DNA of 64,000 nucleotides from Saccharothrix sp. S26 (GTDB taxonomy: Bacteria; Actinomycetota; Actinomycetes; Mycobacteriales; Pseudonocardiaceae). Both the position numbers and the translations under genes were made by a program. Positions 8,087 through 16,721 of the stretch are shown here, one piece after another. Below the pieces are notes generated by a model. It was given only the letters and a program-made list of their open reading frames with translations. It was not told the DNA's origin and searched no databases. Each line of letters starts with the position of its first letter. Positions within the stretch are counted from its first letter, which is position 1. The stretch spans positions 186,001 through 250,000 of the forward strand of contig NZ_JAJUWT010000004.1 of NCBI RefSeq assembly GCF_021390395.1, given 5' to 3'.

Positions 8087-8110
8087 CGCCATTACCGAGG
8101 GAGGATCCAC

Positions 8111-9631
8111 ATGAACTGGTGGCGCGGTGCGGCCATCTACCAGGTGTACCCGCGCAGCTTCGCCGACGGCAACGGCGACGGGATCGGGGATCTGGCGGGC
8201 CTGCGCCAGAAGCTCCCGTACCTCGCCGAGTTGGGTGTGGACGCGATCTGGCTCAGCCCCTGGTACCCCTCGCCGCTGGCCGACGGCGGCTACGACGTGG
8301 CGGACTACCGCGACATCGAGCCGGTGTTCGGCACGCTGGTGGAGGCGGAGAAGCTGATCGGCGAGGCGCACGCGGTCGGCCTGCGGGTGATCATCGACAT
8401 CGTGCCCAACCACTGCTCCGACCGGCACCCCTGGTTCCAGGAGGCGTTGGCGGGCCGGGGTCGGGACCGGTTCTGGTTCCACGAGGGCGACGAGCCGCCG
8501 AACGACTGGCAGTCGCGGTTCGGCGGACCGGCGTGGTCGCAGGCGCCGGACGGCTCGTGGTACCTGCACCTGTACAGCCCGCAGCAGCCGGACCTGAACT
8601 GGACCAACCCGGAGGTCCGGGCCGAGTTCGAGTCGATCCTGCGGTTCTGGCTGGACCGGGGCGTGGACGGGTTCCGCATCGACGTCGCCGACGGCCTGGT
8701 CAAGGACTTCTCCAAGCCGGACGCCGAACTGCCGTACTCCGACCAGGACGGCGTGCACGACATCTACCGGTCGTGGCGGAAGGTGCTCGACGAGTACCCG
8801 GACGAGCGGGTGTTCGTCGGCGAGATGTGGTTGCCCGACCCGGAGCGGTTCGCCCGCTACCTGCGGGCCGACGAGCTGCACTCGGCGTTCAACTTCGACT
8901 TCCTGTGCTGCCCGTGGGAGCCCGGCGAGCTGCGGCGGGTCATCGACGCCACGCTGGCCGCGCACGCGCCCGTCGGCGCGCCGCCCACGTGGGTGCTGTC
9001 CAACCACGACGTGACGCGGCACGTGTCGCGGATGGGGCGGGAGGACACGTCGTTCGACTTCGGGCGGCGGCAGCACCTCACGCCCACGGACCTGGAGCTG
9101 GGCACGAAGCGGGCCCGTGCGGCGATCATGCTGACCACCGCGCTGCCCGGTTGCGTGTACCTCTACCAGGGGGAGGAGCTGGGGCTGGAGGAGGTCGACG
9201 ACCTGCCCGACGAGCTGCGCGAGGACCCGGTGTGGGTGCGGTCGGGCCACACCGATCGCGGCCGTGACGGGTGCCGGGTGCCGCTGCCGTGGGGCGACGA
9301 CGGGCCGTCGTGGCTGCCGCGGCCGGAGCACTGGCGGTCGTTGTCGGTGGCGGCGCAGACCGGCGACCCCGACTCGATGCTCGCGCACTACCGGGCCGTG
9401 CTGGCGCTGCGCCGGTCGGAGCCGTCGTTGGGCGACGGCCCCATGGCGTGGCTGGACCTGGGGCCGGACGTGGTCGCGTTCACCCGCGGCGACGACTTCG
9501 CGTGCGTGCTCAACCTGTCCGCCGCGCCGGTCGCGCTGCCCGCGCACGACGCCGTGCTGCTGGCCAGCGGTCCGCTCGTGGACGGCGCCGTGCCGCCCGA
9601 CACGGCGGCCTGGATCAGGCCCGTTCGCTGA
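8111..9631 (+). CDS. GH13 alpha-glucosidase (oligo-1,6-glucosidase / trehalose-hydrolase type)
   Basis: The 506-residue protein has no signal peptide and should be cytoplasmic. It opens with WWRGAAIYQVYPRSFADGNG, the hallmark of the alpha-glucosidase subfamily of GH13. Catalytic elements are visible in order: DIVPNHCSDRHPWF (region I), DGFRIDVADGL (nucleophile Asp), VFVGEMWLPD (acid/base Glu) and VLSNHDVTRHVSRM (transition-state Asp). It would hydrolyse the alpha-glucoside brought in by the upstream transporter to glucose. ATG has a GAGGATC ribosome site 24 bp after the permease stop. Its last 17 bp overlap the 3' end of the convergent MarR gene. Confidence 0.9.
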   Translation: MNWWRGAAIYQVYPRSFADGNGDGIGDLAGLRQKLPYLAELGVDAIWLSPWYPSPLADGGYDVADYRDIEPVFGTLVEAEKLIGEAHAVGLRVIIDIVPNHCSDRHPWFQEALAGRGRDRFWFHEGDEPPNDWQSRFGGPAWSQAPDGSWYLHLYSPQQPDLNWTNPEVRAEFESILRFWLDRGVDGFRIDVADGLVKDFSKPDAELPYSDQDGVHDIYRSWRKVLDEYPDERVFVGEMWLPDPERFARYLRADELHSAFNFDFLCCPWEPGELRRVIDATLAAHAPVGAPPTWVLSNHDVTRHVSRMGREDTSFDFGRRQHLTPTDLELGTKRARAAIMLTTALPGCVYLYQGEELGLEEVDDLPDELREDPVWVRSGHTDRGRDGCRVPLPWGDDGPSWLPRPEHWRSLSVAAQTGDPDSMLAHYRAVLALRRSEPSLGDGPMAWLDLGPDVVAFTRGDDFACVLNLSAAPVALPAHDAVLLASGPLVDGAVPPDTAAWIRPVR

Positions 9632-10118
9632 CCCGACCGGGCCGGTGGGTCCGGGCCACCAGGTTGCACTCCAGCAGGCCGAGCACCTTCAAGGTCTCGG
9701 CCTGCTGGTCTTCGTCCAGGTCACCGACCGTGGCCTCCTCCAGCTCGCGCCACATGCGCTCGACCTCGTGCCGCAGCGCCTGGCTGGCGGCGGTCGGGGC
9801 GACGAGCACGGCGCGGCCGTCGTCGGGGTCGGGGGAGCGGCGCACGAAGCCCGCGCGTTCCAGGCGCTGCACCGTCCTGGTCATGGTCGGCGAGTCCGCG
9901 CCGAGCACGCCGCACAGTTCGGTGAGCCGCCGGGGGCCGCAGTCCCAGAGGTACATCATCACCATCTCCTGGCCTGGGTGCAGACCTGCCTGCCTGAGCA
10001 GTTGACTCGCCAGCAGGCGGTGGAGGCGGGCGACGCGGAAGATCGCGTGGCTGACCCGGCCGCTCTCGGCGACCTCCGGAACCGGCACTGACGTGGGATT
10101 TTGTCCTGTCGTGGCCAT
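9615..10118 (-). CDS. MarR-family transcriptional regulator
   Basis: From the ATG at 10118 the protein has 167 residues; a few more in-frame codons upstream are possible. It shows the winged helix of MarR proteins: LHPGQEMVMMYLWDCGPRRLT, SPTMTRTVQRLERAGFVRRS and the wing PDPDDGRAVLV. Long N- and C-terminal helices form the dimer interface. It is divergent from an Old Yellow Enzyme gene, and the intergenic DNA carries two inverted repeats, which suggests that it represses that reductase and responds to an electrophile or phenolic ligand (inference from the common MarR-OYE pairing). The stop lies inside the end of the GH13 gene. Confidence 0.85.
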   Translation of the reverse strand: MATTGQNPTSVPVPEVAESGRVSHAIFRVARLHRLLASQLLRQAGLHPGQEMVMMYLWDCGPRRLTELCGVLGADSPTMTRTVQRLERAGFVRRSPDPDDGRAVLVAPTAASQALRHEVERMWRELEEATVGDLDEDQQAETLKVLGLLECNLVARTHRPGRVSERA

Positions 10119-10143
10119 GGTTCGAGTGTAGCTCGCCGTCGGA

Positions 10144-10188
10144 GTGACGGCTGTCACGTTCGCTCGCGGGAATCATCCGAGTTCGGAT
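10144..10188. promoter_or_regulatory. Inverted repeats in the MarR/OYE divergent promoter region
   Basis: Two inverted repeats lie between the divergent starts: GTGAC-GGCT-GTCAC at 10144-10157 and a perfect ATCCGA-GT-TCGGAT at 10175-10188. The second is placed like an operator in front of the OYE gene. Binding by the MarR protein is inference. Confidence 0.5.
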
Positions 10189-10227
10189 TACTGTTCGAGC
10201 AGGTAAAGACAGCAACCTGGAGGAAGC

Positions 10228-11301
10228 ATGAGCACCGCGTTCGAGCCCCTGGACCTGGCCGGCACGACGTTGCCCAACCGGATCGTGATGTCACCGATGA
10301 CCCGCAGCCGGGCGTACGACACGGTGCCGACGCCCGTGATGGCCGAGTACTACGCGCAACGGGCCAGTGCCGGGTTGATCATCTCCGAGGGCATCCAGCC
10401 GTCCGTGGTCGGTCAGGGCTACCCGTTCACGCCCGGCCTGCACACCGACGAGCAGATCGAGGGCTGGCGCGTCGTCACCGACGCGGTGCACGCGGCGGGC
10501 GGGCGGATCTTCGCCCAGCTCATGCACGGCGGCCGGATCGGCCACCCGAGCCTGCTGCCCGGCGACCTGCACCCCGTGGGCGCGTCGGCGGTGCGTGCGG
10601 CGGGTGAGCTGTTCACCGGTGCCGGGATGGTGGAGTTCGTGACGCCGAGGGAGCTGAGCGGGGCCGAGGTCCAGGCCACCATCGCCGACTTCGCCACCGC
10701 GGCGCGCAACGCGGTCGAGGCCGGGTTCGACGGGATCGAGCTGCACGGGGCCAACGGCTACCTGCTGCACCAGTTCCTGGCCGACAACACCAACCTGCGC
10801 ACCGACGAGTGGGGCGGCTCGGTGGGCAACCGCATCCGGTTCGTGGTGGAGGTGGTCCGGGCGACGTCCGAGGCGATCGGCGCGCACCGCGTCGGCCTGC
10901 GGATCTCCCCGGCCAACCCCTACAACGACATCGCCGAGGAGTCGACCGACGAGCTGTACCCGGCGCTGGTGGACGCGATCAACCCGTTCGGCCTGGCGTA
11001 CCTGCACATCGGGGAGACGGGTGAGCGGGCGTTGACGCTGGAGCTGCGCAAGCGGTTCTCCGGCACGCTGATCCTCAACCCGTTCACGCCGGGCGGCGTC
11101 ACGGGCCCGGAGCACCTGCCGCTGCTGGACGACGGCACCGCGGACGCGCTGAGCTTCGGCGCGCTGTTCCTGGCCAACCCGGACCTGCCCGCCCGCCTGG
11201 CCACCGGCGGCCCGTTCAACACGCCGGACCCGTCCACGTTCTTCGGCGGCACGGAGAAGGGCTACACCGACTACCCGGTCCTGGCCGTCGCCAACGCCTG
11301 A
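10228..11301 (+). CDS. Old Yellow Enzyme family alkene reductase (NADH:flavin oxidoreductase)
   Basis: The 357-residue TIM-barrel flavoprotein is close to the NemA/OYE class. It shows NRIVMSPMTRSRAYD (FMN site), RIFAQLMHGGRIGHPS, GFDGIELHGANGYLLHQFL (substrate-binding His-Ala-Asn) and a GGSVGNRIRFVVEVV segment. It would reduce activated C=C bonds of enals, enones or maleimides with NAD(P)H. The start is an ATG preceded by GGAGG. It is divergent from a MarR regulator that probably controls it. The gene is followed directly by palindromic repeat copy A and then a strong terminator. Confidence 0.9.
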   Translation: MSTAFEPLDLAGTTLPNRIVMSPMTRSRAYDTVPTPVMAEYYAQRASAGLIISEGIQPSVVGQGYPFTPGLHTDEQIEGWRVVTDAVHAAGGRIFAQLMHGGRIGHPSLLPGDLHPVGASAVRAAGELFTGAGMVEFVTPRELSGAEVQATIADFATAARNAVEAGFDGIELHGANGYLLHQFLADNTNLRTDEWGGSVGNRIRFVVEVVRATSEAIGAHRVGLRISPANPYNDIAEESTDELYPALVDAINPFGLAYLHIGETGERALTLELRKRFSGTLILNPFTPGGVTGPEHLPLLDDGTADALSFGALFLANPDLPARLATGGPFNTPDPSTFFGGTEKGYTDYPVLAVANA

Positions 11302-11311
11302 CCGCCGACCC

Positions 11312-11434
11312 GAGCGTTGAACTCGGGGTACCTGGACGTAGGACTCACGCGTTCCGAACGTAGGACTCACGCGCGAGTCCTACGTTCAGGACGCGAGAGT
11401 CCTACGTTCGGAACGCGTGAGTTCAACGTTCGGG
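11312..11434. repeat. Palindromic intergenic repeat, copy A
   Basis: About 120 bp form a nested inverted repeat. The left arm is GCGTTGAACTC, then GGACGTAGGACTC, then GAACGTAGGACTC; the right arm returns GAGTCCTACGTTC twice and ends GAGTTCAACGTTC, so three blocks mirror three. Short CGCG-containing spacers separate them. It begins 11 bp after the OYE stop. The same element occurs at 21832-21951 and 63018-63140, with a half copy at 42800-42859. Confidence 0.9.
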
Positions 11435-11443
11435 CACGAACTG

Positions 11444-11476
11444 GAGGCCCCCGAGCCCATGTGACTCGGGGGCCTC
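11444..11476. terminator. Strong terminator hairpin
   Basis: GAGGCCCCCGAG (11444-11455) and CTCGGGGGCCTC (11465-11476) form a perfect 12-bp stem with a 9-nt loop, immediately after palindromic repeat A. No T-run follows, as is common in GC-rich actinobacteria. Confidence 0.75.
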
Positions 11477-11679
11477 GGCGCGTCGCGGGGTGGGATCGGG
11501 CAGGAAGTGGGGGCGGTTCGGGCACGGAACACCCCGATCGTGTGCGTTCGGTCAGGCGAAGCGGGCGGAACTCGGGCAGCGATCACCCGGCTGTGGCGCT
11601 GGCCACACCGAAACGGTGGTGTTAGACCTGAGGCGCGGCCCGAACGGGCAGCGACGGTCCGAGCGGGCAGGGAGGCGAC

Positions 11680-12441
11680 GTGCGGGCGGACGAGCGCAAG
11701 CGGCGGATCCTGGCCCGGGCGCGGGCGGACGGCCGGGTCGACGTGGCCGAGATCGCGGCCGAGCTGGGGGTCGCGCAGGAGACCGTGCGGCGCGACCTGC
11801 GCCTGCTCGACGAGCACGGCCTCGTCCGCCGCACGCACGGCGGCGCGTTCCCGGTCGAGAGCGCCGGCTACGAGACCGGGCTGAAGTTCCGCTCCGCGTC
11901 GAAGGTGCCGGAGAAGCGGCGGATCGCCCGCGCCGCCGCCGACCGCCTCGGCGACGCGGAGACCGTGTTCATCGACGAGGGCTACACACCCCAGCTGGTC
12001 GCCGAGGCCCTGCCCACCGGCAGGCCGTTGACGGTGATCACCGCGTCCCTGCCGACCGCCGCCGTGCTGTCGGAGGTGCCGTCCACGACCGTGCTGCTGC
12101 TCGGCGGACGGGTCCGCGGCCGCACGCTCGCGACGGTGGACCACTGGGCCACCCGGATGCTCGCGGAGATGGTGATCGACCTGGCCTACATCGGGGCCAA
12201 CGGCATCTCCCGCGAGCACGGCCTCACCACGCCCGACCCGGCGGTGGGCGCGGTGAAGGCGCAGGCACTGGCCTCGGCCCGCCGCACGATCTTCGTCGGC
12301 GTGCACACGAAGTTCGGCGTGTCGAGCTTCCACCGGTTCGGCGGCATCGCCGACCTGGAGGCCGTCGTCACCGACTCCGTGCTGCCCGCCGGTGAGGCGC
12401 ACCGCTACGCCCTGCTCGGACCGAAGGTCGTCCGGGCCTGA
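11680..12441 (+). CDS. DeoR-family transcriptional regulator of the polyol locus
   Basis: The 253-residue protein has a DeoR helix-turn-helix (RADERKRRILARARADGRV, then ELGVAQETVRRDLRLLDEHG and the RRTHGGA motif after it). A DeoRC sugar-phosphate sensor fold follows (VFIDEGYTPQLVAEAL, VLLLGGRVRGRTLATV, DLAYIGANGISREHGLTTPD). The GTG start at 11680 has GGGAGG upstream. It is co-directional with, and 92 bp ahead of, a binding protein, two permeases and a polyol-type dehydrogenase, so it probably represses that operon until a phosphorylated sugar binds. Confidence 0.88.
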   Translation: MRADERKRRILARARADGRVDVAEIAAELGVAQETVRRDLRLLDEHGLVRRTHGGAFPVESAGYETGLKFRSASKVPEKRRIARAAADRLGDAETVFIDEGYTPQLVAEALPTGRPLTVITASLPTAAVLSEVPSTTVLLLGGRVRGRTLATVDHWATRMLAEMVIDLAYIGANGISREHGLTTPDPAVGAVKAQALASARRTIFVGVHTKFGVSSFHRFGGIADLEAVVTDSVLPAGEAHRYALLGPKVVRA

Positions 12442-12480
12442 TCGGCACCCACCCCCCGATTCGCACCCACCCCCGAACGA

Positions 12481-12502
12481 GACCCCGGCAGCACCAGGGG
12501 TC
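12481..12502 (+). promoter_or_regulatory. Hairpin between deoR-type gene and transporter operon
   Basis: GACCCC (12481-12486) and GGGGTC (12497-12502) can pair around a 10-nt loop, 31 bp before the binding-protein ATG. It could be a weak terminator or an attenuating leader hairpin; the evidence is structural only. Confidence 0.3.
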
Positions 12503-12533
12503 TGGTTCCGCTCGCCCCGAGGAAGGCAAGACG

Positions 12534-13874
12534 ATGAAGCCATTGCGGTATGGCGGCCTGCTGGCCGCGGTGCTCCTGGCCACGACCGCGTGCGCCGGCG
12601 CGGGCGGCGCGGGAGGCGGCCAGAACTCGATCAACGTGCTGATGGTGAACAACCCGCAACTGCTGGACCTGCAGAAGCTCACCGCCGACAACTTCACCAA
12701 GGACACCGGCATCACGGTCAACTTCACCGTGCTGCCCGAGAACGACGTCCGCGACAAGATCAGCCAGGACTTCTCCAGCCAGGCGGGCCAGTACGACGTG
12801 GCCACGATCAGCAACTACGAGACGCCGATCTACGCTGAGAACGGCTGGCTCACCCCGCTGGACGACTTCGTCGCCAAGGACACCGCCTTCGACCAGGACG
12901 ACATCCTCGAGCCGATCCGCCAGTCCCTGACCGCCGCCGACGGCAAGGTCTACGCGCAGCCGTTCTACGGCGAGTCGTCGTTCCTCATGTACCGCAAGGA
13001 CGTGCTGGACGCCAAGGGCCTGACCATGCCGGAGAGGCCGACGTGGCAGCAGGTCGCCGACATCGCCGCCCGGGTCGACGGCGCGCAGCCCGGCATGAAG
13101 GGCATCTGCCTGCGCGGCCAGCCCGGCTGGGGCCAGCTCATGGCGCCGCTGACCACCGTGGTCAACACGTTCGGCGGCACGTGGTTCACCGAGGACTGGC
13201 AGGCGCAGCTCGACGCGCCGGAGTTCAAGCAGGCCACGGAGTTCTACGTCGACCTGGTCCGCGCGCACGGCGAGGCGGGCGCGCCGCAGGCCGGGTTCGC
13301 CGAGTGCCTGAACAACATGACCCAGGGCAAGGTCGCGATGTGGTACGACGCCACGGTCGCGGCGGGCCTGCTGGAGGCCGACGACTCGCCGGTCAAGGGC
13401 AAGCTCGGCTTCGCCCAGGCGCCGGTGGTCAGGACCGAGAGCTCCGCGTGGCTGTACACGTGGGCGTTCGGCATCCAGAAGGCCGGCAAGAAGGCCGAGA
13501 ACGCGTGGAAGTTCGTGTCGTGGGCGTCCGGCAAGGGCTACGAGGAGCTGGTCGGCCGGACGCTGGGCTGGTCCAGGCTGCCCGACGGCAAGCGCAAGTC
13601 GACCTACCAGCGGCCCGAGTACCTGGCCGCGGGCGGCTCGTTCGCCAAGCAGGCGGAGGTCGCCATCGCGAGCGCCAGGCCCACCGACCCGGGCGTGCAG
13701 CCGCGGCCCGCGAGCGGCATCCAGTTCGTCGGCATCCCCGAGTTCACCGACCTGGGCACGCAGGTGTCGCAGAAGATCAGCGCCGCCATCGCGGGCTCCA
13801 CCACGGTCGACGCCGCGTTGCGGGAGAGCCAGGCGCTGGCCGAGGTCGTGGCCGAGAAGCACCGGGGGAAGTGA
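12534..13874 (+). CDS. ABC transporter polyol-binding lipoprotein (sorbitol/mannitol type)
   Basis: The 446-residue family-1 solute-binding protein has a lipoprotein signal ending LLATTAC (Cys20). The mature start INVLMVNNPQLLDLQKLTAD, SQAGQYDVATISNYETPIYA and YGESSFLMYRKDVLDAKGL resemble SmoE/MtlE-type polyol-binding proteins, though this is recognition from memory rather than a database match. The DeoR regulator upstream and the zinc sorbitol-type dehydrogenase downstream support a polyol ligand. The ribosome site AGGAAGG precedes ATG. The stop overlaps a tiny ORF that bridges to the permease gene. Confidence 0.85.
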   Translation: MKPLRYGGLLAAVLLATTACAGAGGAGGGQNSINVLMVNNPQLLDLQKLTADNFTKDTGITVNFTVLPENDVRDKISQDFSSQAGQYDVATISNYETPIYAENGWLTPLDDFVAKDTAFDQDDILEPIRQSLTAADGKVYAQPFYGESSFLMYRKDVLDAKGLTMPERPTWQQVADIAARVDGAQPGMKGICLRGQPGWGQLMAPLTTVVNTFGGTWFTEDWQAQLDAPEFKQATEFYVDLVRAHGEAGAPQAGFAECLNNMTQGKVAMWYDATVAAGLLEADDSPVKGKLGFAQAPVVRTESSAWLYTWAFGIQKAGKKAENAWKFVSWASGKGYEELVGRTLGWSRLPDGKRKSTYQRPEYLAAGGSFAKQAEVAIASARPTDPGVQPRPASGIQFVGIPEFTDLGTQVSQKISAAIAGSTTVDAALRESQALAEVVAEKHRGK

Positions 13875-13909
13875 TGACGAACCCCACCCCCATCGGGCGG
13901 ACCCGGTGA
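13874..13909 (+). CDS. Possible 11-codon coupling ORF (MTNPTPIGRTR)
   Basis: An ATG at 13874 overlaps the binding-protein stop (TGATG), and its TGA at 13907-13909 overlaps the GTG start of the permease (GTGA). Translation of this 11-residue frame would carry ribosomes exactly from one stop to the next start, and the permease GTG has no good ribosome site of its own. It may be only a coupling device, or chance. Confidence 0.3.
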   Translation: MTNPTPIGRTR

Positions 13910-14880
13910 CCGCCGTGCGGGAGGCCCCGACCCGGGCCGAGCCCGCGCCACCGGCACGCACGGCGCAGTTGGCGGCGGCGGCGCGCTGGGCCCGGCGCGC
14001 CCCGCTCCTGCCCGCCCTCGTCTTCACGATCGTGGTCACCCAGCTGCCGTTCGTCGCCACGCTGGTGATCTCGTTGATGCGGTGGAACGCGCTGGACCCG
14101 GCCCACCGCGGGTTCGCGGGCCTGGACAACTACGCCGCCGTGTTCACCGACCCGGACCTGCGCGGAGCGATCGGCGTCACGGCTCTGCTCACCGCGACCG
14201 TGGTGCTGGTCAGCTTGGCCCTCGGGCTGGTGCTGGCGTTGCTGCTCGACCGGCGGTTCGCCGGCCGCGGGATCGTGCGCACGATGCTCATCGCGCCGTT
14301 CCTGGTGGTGCCGGTCGCCGCGGCGCTGCTGTGGAAGCACGCGCTCTACAACCCCGAGTACGGCCTGCTCAACGGCGTGCTGACGTGGGTGTTCGGTGAC
14401 GACGCGCCGCAGCCGGAGTGGATCAGCGGCATGCCGCTGCTCGCGGTCGAGGCGTCGCTGGTGTGGCAGTGGACGCCGTTCATGATGCTGATCCTGCTGG
14501 CCGGGTTGCAGAGCCGCCCGCAGGACGCGGTGGAGGCCGCGCGGGTCGACGGCGCGACGCCGTGGCAGGTGTTCCGCCACCTCACCCTGCCGCACCTGCG
14601 GCCGTACCTGGAGCTGGGCGCGCTGCTCGGCTCGATCTACGTCGTGCAGAACTTCGACGCCGTCTTCACCATCACCTCGGGCGGCCTGGGCACGGCCAAC
14701 CTGCCGTACACGATCTACCAGACCTTCTACCAGGCGCACGACTACGGCCAGGCGTCCGCCGCGGGCGTGGTCGTGGTGCTCGGCTCGATCGTCATCGCCA
14801 CGTTCGCGTTGCGCGTGGTGTCGTCGCTGCTGCGTGAGGACGACGGCCGAGCCGCGAATCGGACGGAGGTCCGAGCGTGA
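13906..14880 (+). CDS. ABC transporter permease, first polyol subunit
   Basis: The 324-residue membrane protein has a longer cytoplasmic N-terminus (residues 1-40, Ala/Pro/Arg-rich) and six membrane segments. The EAA loop reads AVEAARVDGATPWQVFRHLT near residue 215. NYAAVFTDPDLRGAIGVTAL is the usual first periplasmic region. It pairs with the next gene, whose GTG overlaps this stop, to form the channel for the polyol-binding protein. GTG at 13906 is chosen because it overlaps the small bridging frame; the next in-frame GTG (residue 3) is also possible. Confidence 0.85.
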   Translation: MTAVREAPTRAEPAPPARTAQLAAAARWARRAPLLPALVFTIVVTQLPFVATLVISLMRWNALDPAHRGFAGLDNYAAVFTDPDLRGAIGVTALLTATVVLVSLALGLVLALLLDRRFAGRGIVRTMLIAPFLVVPVAAALLWKHALYNPEYGLLNGVLTWVFGDDAPQPEWISGMPLLAVEASLVWQWTPFMMLILLAGLQSRPQDAVEAARVDGATPWQVFRHLTLPHLRPYLELGALLGSIYVVQNFDAVFTITSGGLGTANLPYTIYQTFYQAHDYGQASAAGVVVVLGSIVIATFALRVVSSLLREDDGRAANRTEVRA

Positions 14881-15677
14881 ACAGACTCCTCGGGTTGGCC
14901 GCGTGGACCGCCGGCCTGCTGTTCTTCGCGCCGGTGGCGTGGATGGTGCTGACCTCGTTGCACAGCGAGCCGGACGCGGCGACCAACCCGCCGTCCCCGG
15001 CCGCGCCGATCACGTTCGACTCCTACGCCGAGTTCTTCGACTCGAACCCGTGGCCGCCGTTGATCAACTCGCTGAGCGCGTCGGTCGGCTCCACGGCGCT
15101 GGTGCTGCTGCTGGCGGTCCCGGCGGCCTACGCGCTCTCGATCAAGAAGGTCGAGAAGTGGTCGGACGTGCTGTTCTTCTTCCTGTCCACCAAGATGCTG
15201 CCGGTCGTGGCCGGGCTGCTGCCGATCTACCTGGTCGCCCAGCACACGGGGATGCTGGACAACATCACGTTCCTGGCCGTGCTCTACACGTCGATGAACC
15301 TGCCGATCGCGGTGTGGCTGATGCGGTCGTTCCTGGCCGAGGTGCCCCGGGAGATCCTGGAGGCCGCCGCGCTGGACGGCGCGGGCCTGGTCACCACGCT
15401 GCGCCGGGTCGTCGCGCCGGTCGCCCTGCCCGGCATCGCGGCGACCTCGTTGATCTGCTTCATCTTCAGCTGGAACGAGCTGTTGTTCGCCCGTGTGCTG
15501 ACCGGCGTGGTCGCGGGCACCGCGCCGGTCTACCTCACCGGGTTCGTCACCAGCCAGGGCCTGTTCCTGGCCAAGGTGTGCGCCGCCGCCGTGGTGGTGT
15601 CGCTGCCGGTGCTCGTCGCCGGGTTCGCCGCCCAGGACAAGCTGGTCCAGGGCCTGTCTTTGGGAGCCGTGAAGTGA
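14877..15677 (+). CDS. ABC transporter permease, second polyol subunit
   Basis: The 266-residue MalG-like permease has six membrane segments. Visible motifs are TFDSYAEFFDSNPWPPLINS in the first periplasmic loop, EILEAAALDGAGLVTTLRRV (EAA loop, near residue 160) and the C-terminal LVQGLSLGAVK. Both ends overlap neighbours by GTGA, so the operon is tightly coupled. Like the alpha-glucoside locus, this operon lacks its own ATPase, and a shared MsiK-type ATPase elsewhere is the likely motor. Confidence 0.88.
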   Translation: MNRLLGLAAWTAGLLFFAPVAWMVLTSLHSEPDAATNPPSPAAPITFDSYAEFFDSNPWPPLINSLSASVGSTALVLLLAVPAAYALSIKKVEKWSDVLFFFLSTKMLPVVAGLLPIYLVAQHTGMLDNITFLAVLYTSMNLPIAVWLMRSFLAEVPREILEAAALDGAGLVTTLRRVVAPVALPGIAATSLICFIFSWNELLFARVLTGVVAGTAPVYLTGFVTSQGLFLAKVCAAAVVVSLPVLVAGFAAQDKLVQGLSLGAVK

Positions 15678-16663
15678 GAGCAGCCGTGATCACCGGTGTC
15701 GGCGAGGTGGAGGTGGCCGAGGTGCCCGACCCCGCGCCGGGCCCGCGCCAGGTCGTCGTGGACGTCGCGGCCTGCGGGCTGTGCGGGACGGACCTGCACA
15801 TCCTCCAGGGCGAGTTCGCGCCGACGCTGCCGGTCGTGCCGGGGCACGAGTTCGCGGGCGTGGTCGTCGAGGTGGGTTCCGCGGTGACGGAGCTGGCGGT
15901 CGGCGACCGGGTCGCGGTGGACCCCTCGCTGTACTGCCACGAGTGCCGGATGTGCCGGGCGGGGCGCGGCAACCTGTGCGAGCGGTGGGCCGCGATCGGC
16001 GTCACGACCGGTGGCGGCGCGGCCGAGTACGCACTCGCGCCGGTGGCGAACTGCGTGAAGCTGCCCGACCACGTGCGCACGGAGGACGCCGCGCTGATCG
16101 AGCCGCTGTCGTGCGCGGTGCGCGGGTACGACGTGCTGCGCGCGCGGCTGGCCGACCGGGTGCTGATCTACGGCTCGGGCACGATGGGGCTGATGATGCT
16201 CCAGCTCGGCAAGCTCACCGGCGCGTCGTCCATCGAGGTGGTCGACCTCAACCCCGACCGGCTGGCGACGGCCGAGCTGCTCGGCGTCACGGCCACCGCC
16301 ACGTCGCCGGACGAGCTGGACCGGCCGCAGGGGTGGGACGTCGTCATCGACGCCACCGGCAACGAGAAGGCTATCCAGGACGGGCTGGGCCGGGTCGCCA
16401 AGGGCGGCACGTTCCTGCAGTTCGGCGTCTCCGACTACGCGGCGCGGGTGACCATCGACCCCTACCGCATCTACAACCAGGAGATCACCATCACCGGGTC
16501 GATGGCGGTGCTGCACTCGTTCGAACGGGCGGCCGACCTGTTCGCCGCCGGTGTGCTCGACCCCGAGGTGTTCATCAGCGACCGCCTGCCGCTGGCGGAC
16601 TACGCCTCCGCGCTGGCGCGGTTCCGGTCGGGTCAGGGCCGCAAGATCCAGGTCCGGCCCTGA
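15674..16663 (+). CDS. Zinc-dependent medium-chain dehydrogenase (polyol/sorbitol dehydrogenase-like)
   Basis: The 329-residue MDR protein is read from the GTG at 15674 overlapping the permease stop. It has the catalytic zinc site (ACGLCGTDLHILQG and GHEFAGVVVEVG), a structural zinc lobe (CHECRMCRAGRGNLCERW with four cysteines) and a Rossmann domain (VLIYGSGTMGLMMLQLGKL). SGQGRKIQVRP at the end is typical of sugar-alcohol dehydrogenases. As the last gene of the transporter operon it probably oxidises the imported polyol to a ketose with NAD+. The exact substrate cannot be read from the sequence. Confidence 0.88.
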   Translation: MRAAVITGVGEVEVAEVPDPAPGPRQVVVDVAACGLCGTDLHILQGEFAPTLPVVPGHEFAGVVVEVGSAVTELAVGDRVAVDPSLYCHECRMCRAGRGNLCERWAAIGVTTGGGAAEYALAPVANCVKLPDHVRTEDAALIEPLSCAVRGYDVLRARLADRVLIYGSGTMGLMMLQLGKLTGASSIEVVDLNPDRLATAELLGVTATATSPDELDRPQGWDVVIDATGNEKAIQDGLGRVAKGGTFLQFGVSDYAARVTIDPYRIYNQEITITGSMAVLHSFERAADLFAAGVLDPEVFISDRLPLADYASALARFRSGQGRKIQVRP

Positions 16664-16669
16664 ACGCGG

Positions 16670-16711
16670 ACCGGCCCCGGTCACCCTCCGTGAAGGGTGA
16701 CCGGGGCCGGT
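16670..16711. terminator. Bidirectional terminator between convergent genes
   Basis: ACCGGCCCCGGTCACCCT (16670-16687) and its exact complement at 16694-16711 form an 18-bp perfect stem with a 6-nt loop. It starts 7 bp past the dehydrogenase stop and 11 bp before the convergent surface-protein stop. Confidence 0.9.
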
Positions 16712-16721
16712 GCGGTGGTCG

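Noticed and set aside
7145-9547. Very long minus-strand open frame (about 800 codons) opposite the permease and GH13 genes
   Set aside because: Its protein is an Arg/His/Gln/Val-rich antisense shadow typical of GC-rich DNA; the plus strand holds complete, recognisable enzymes in tight operon order.
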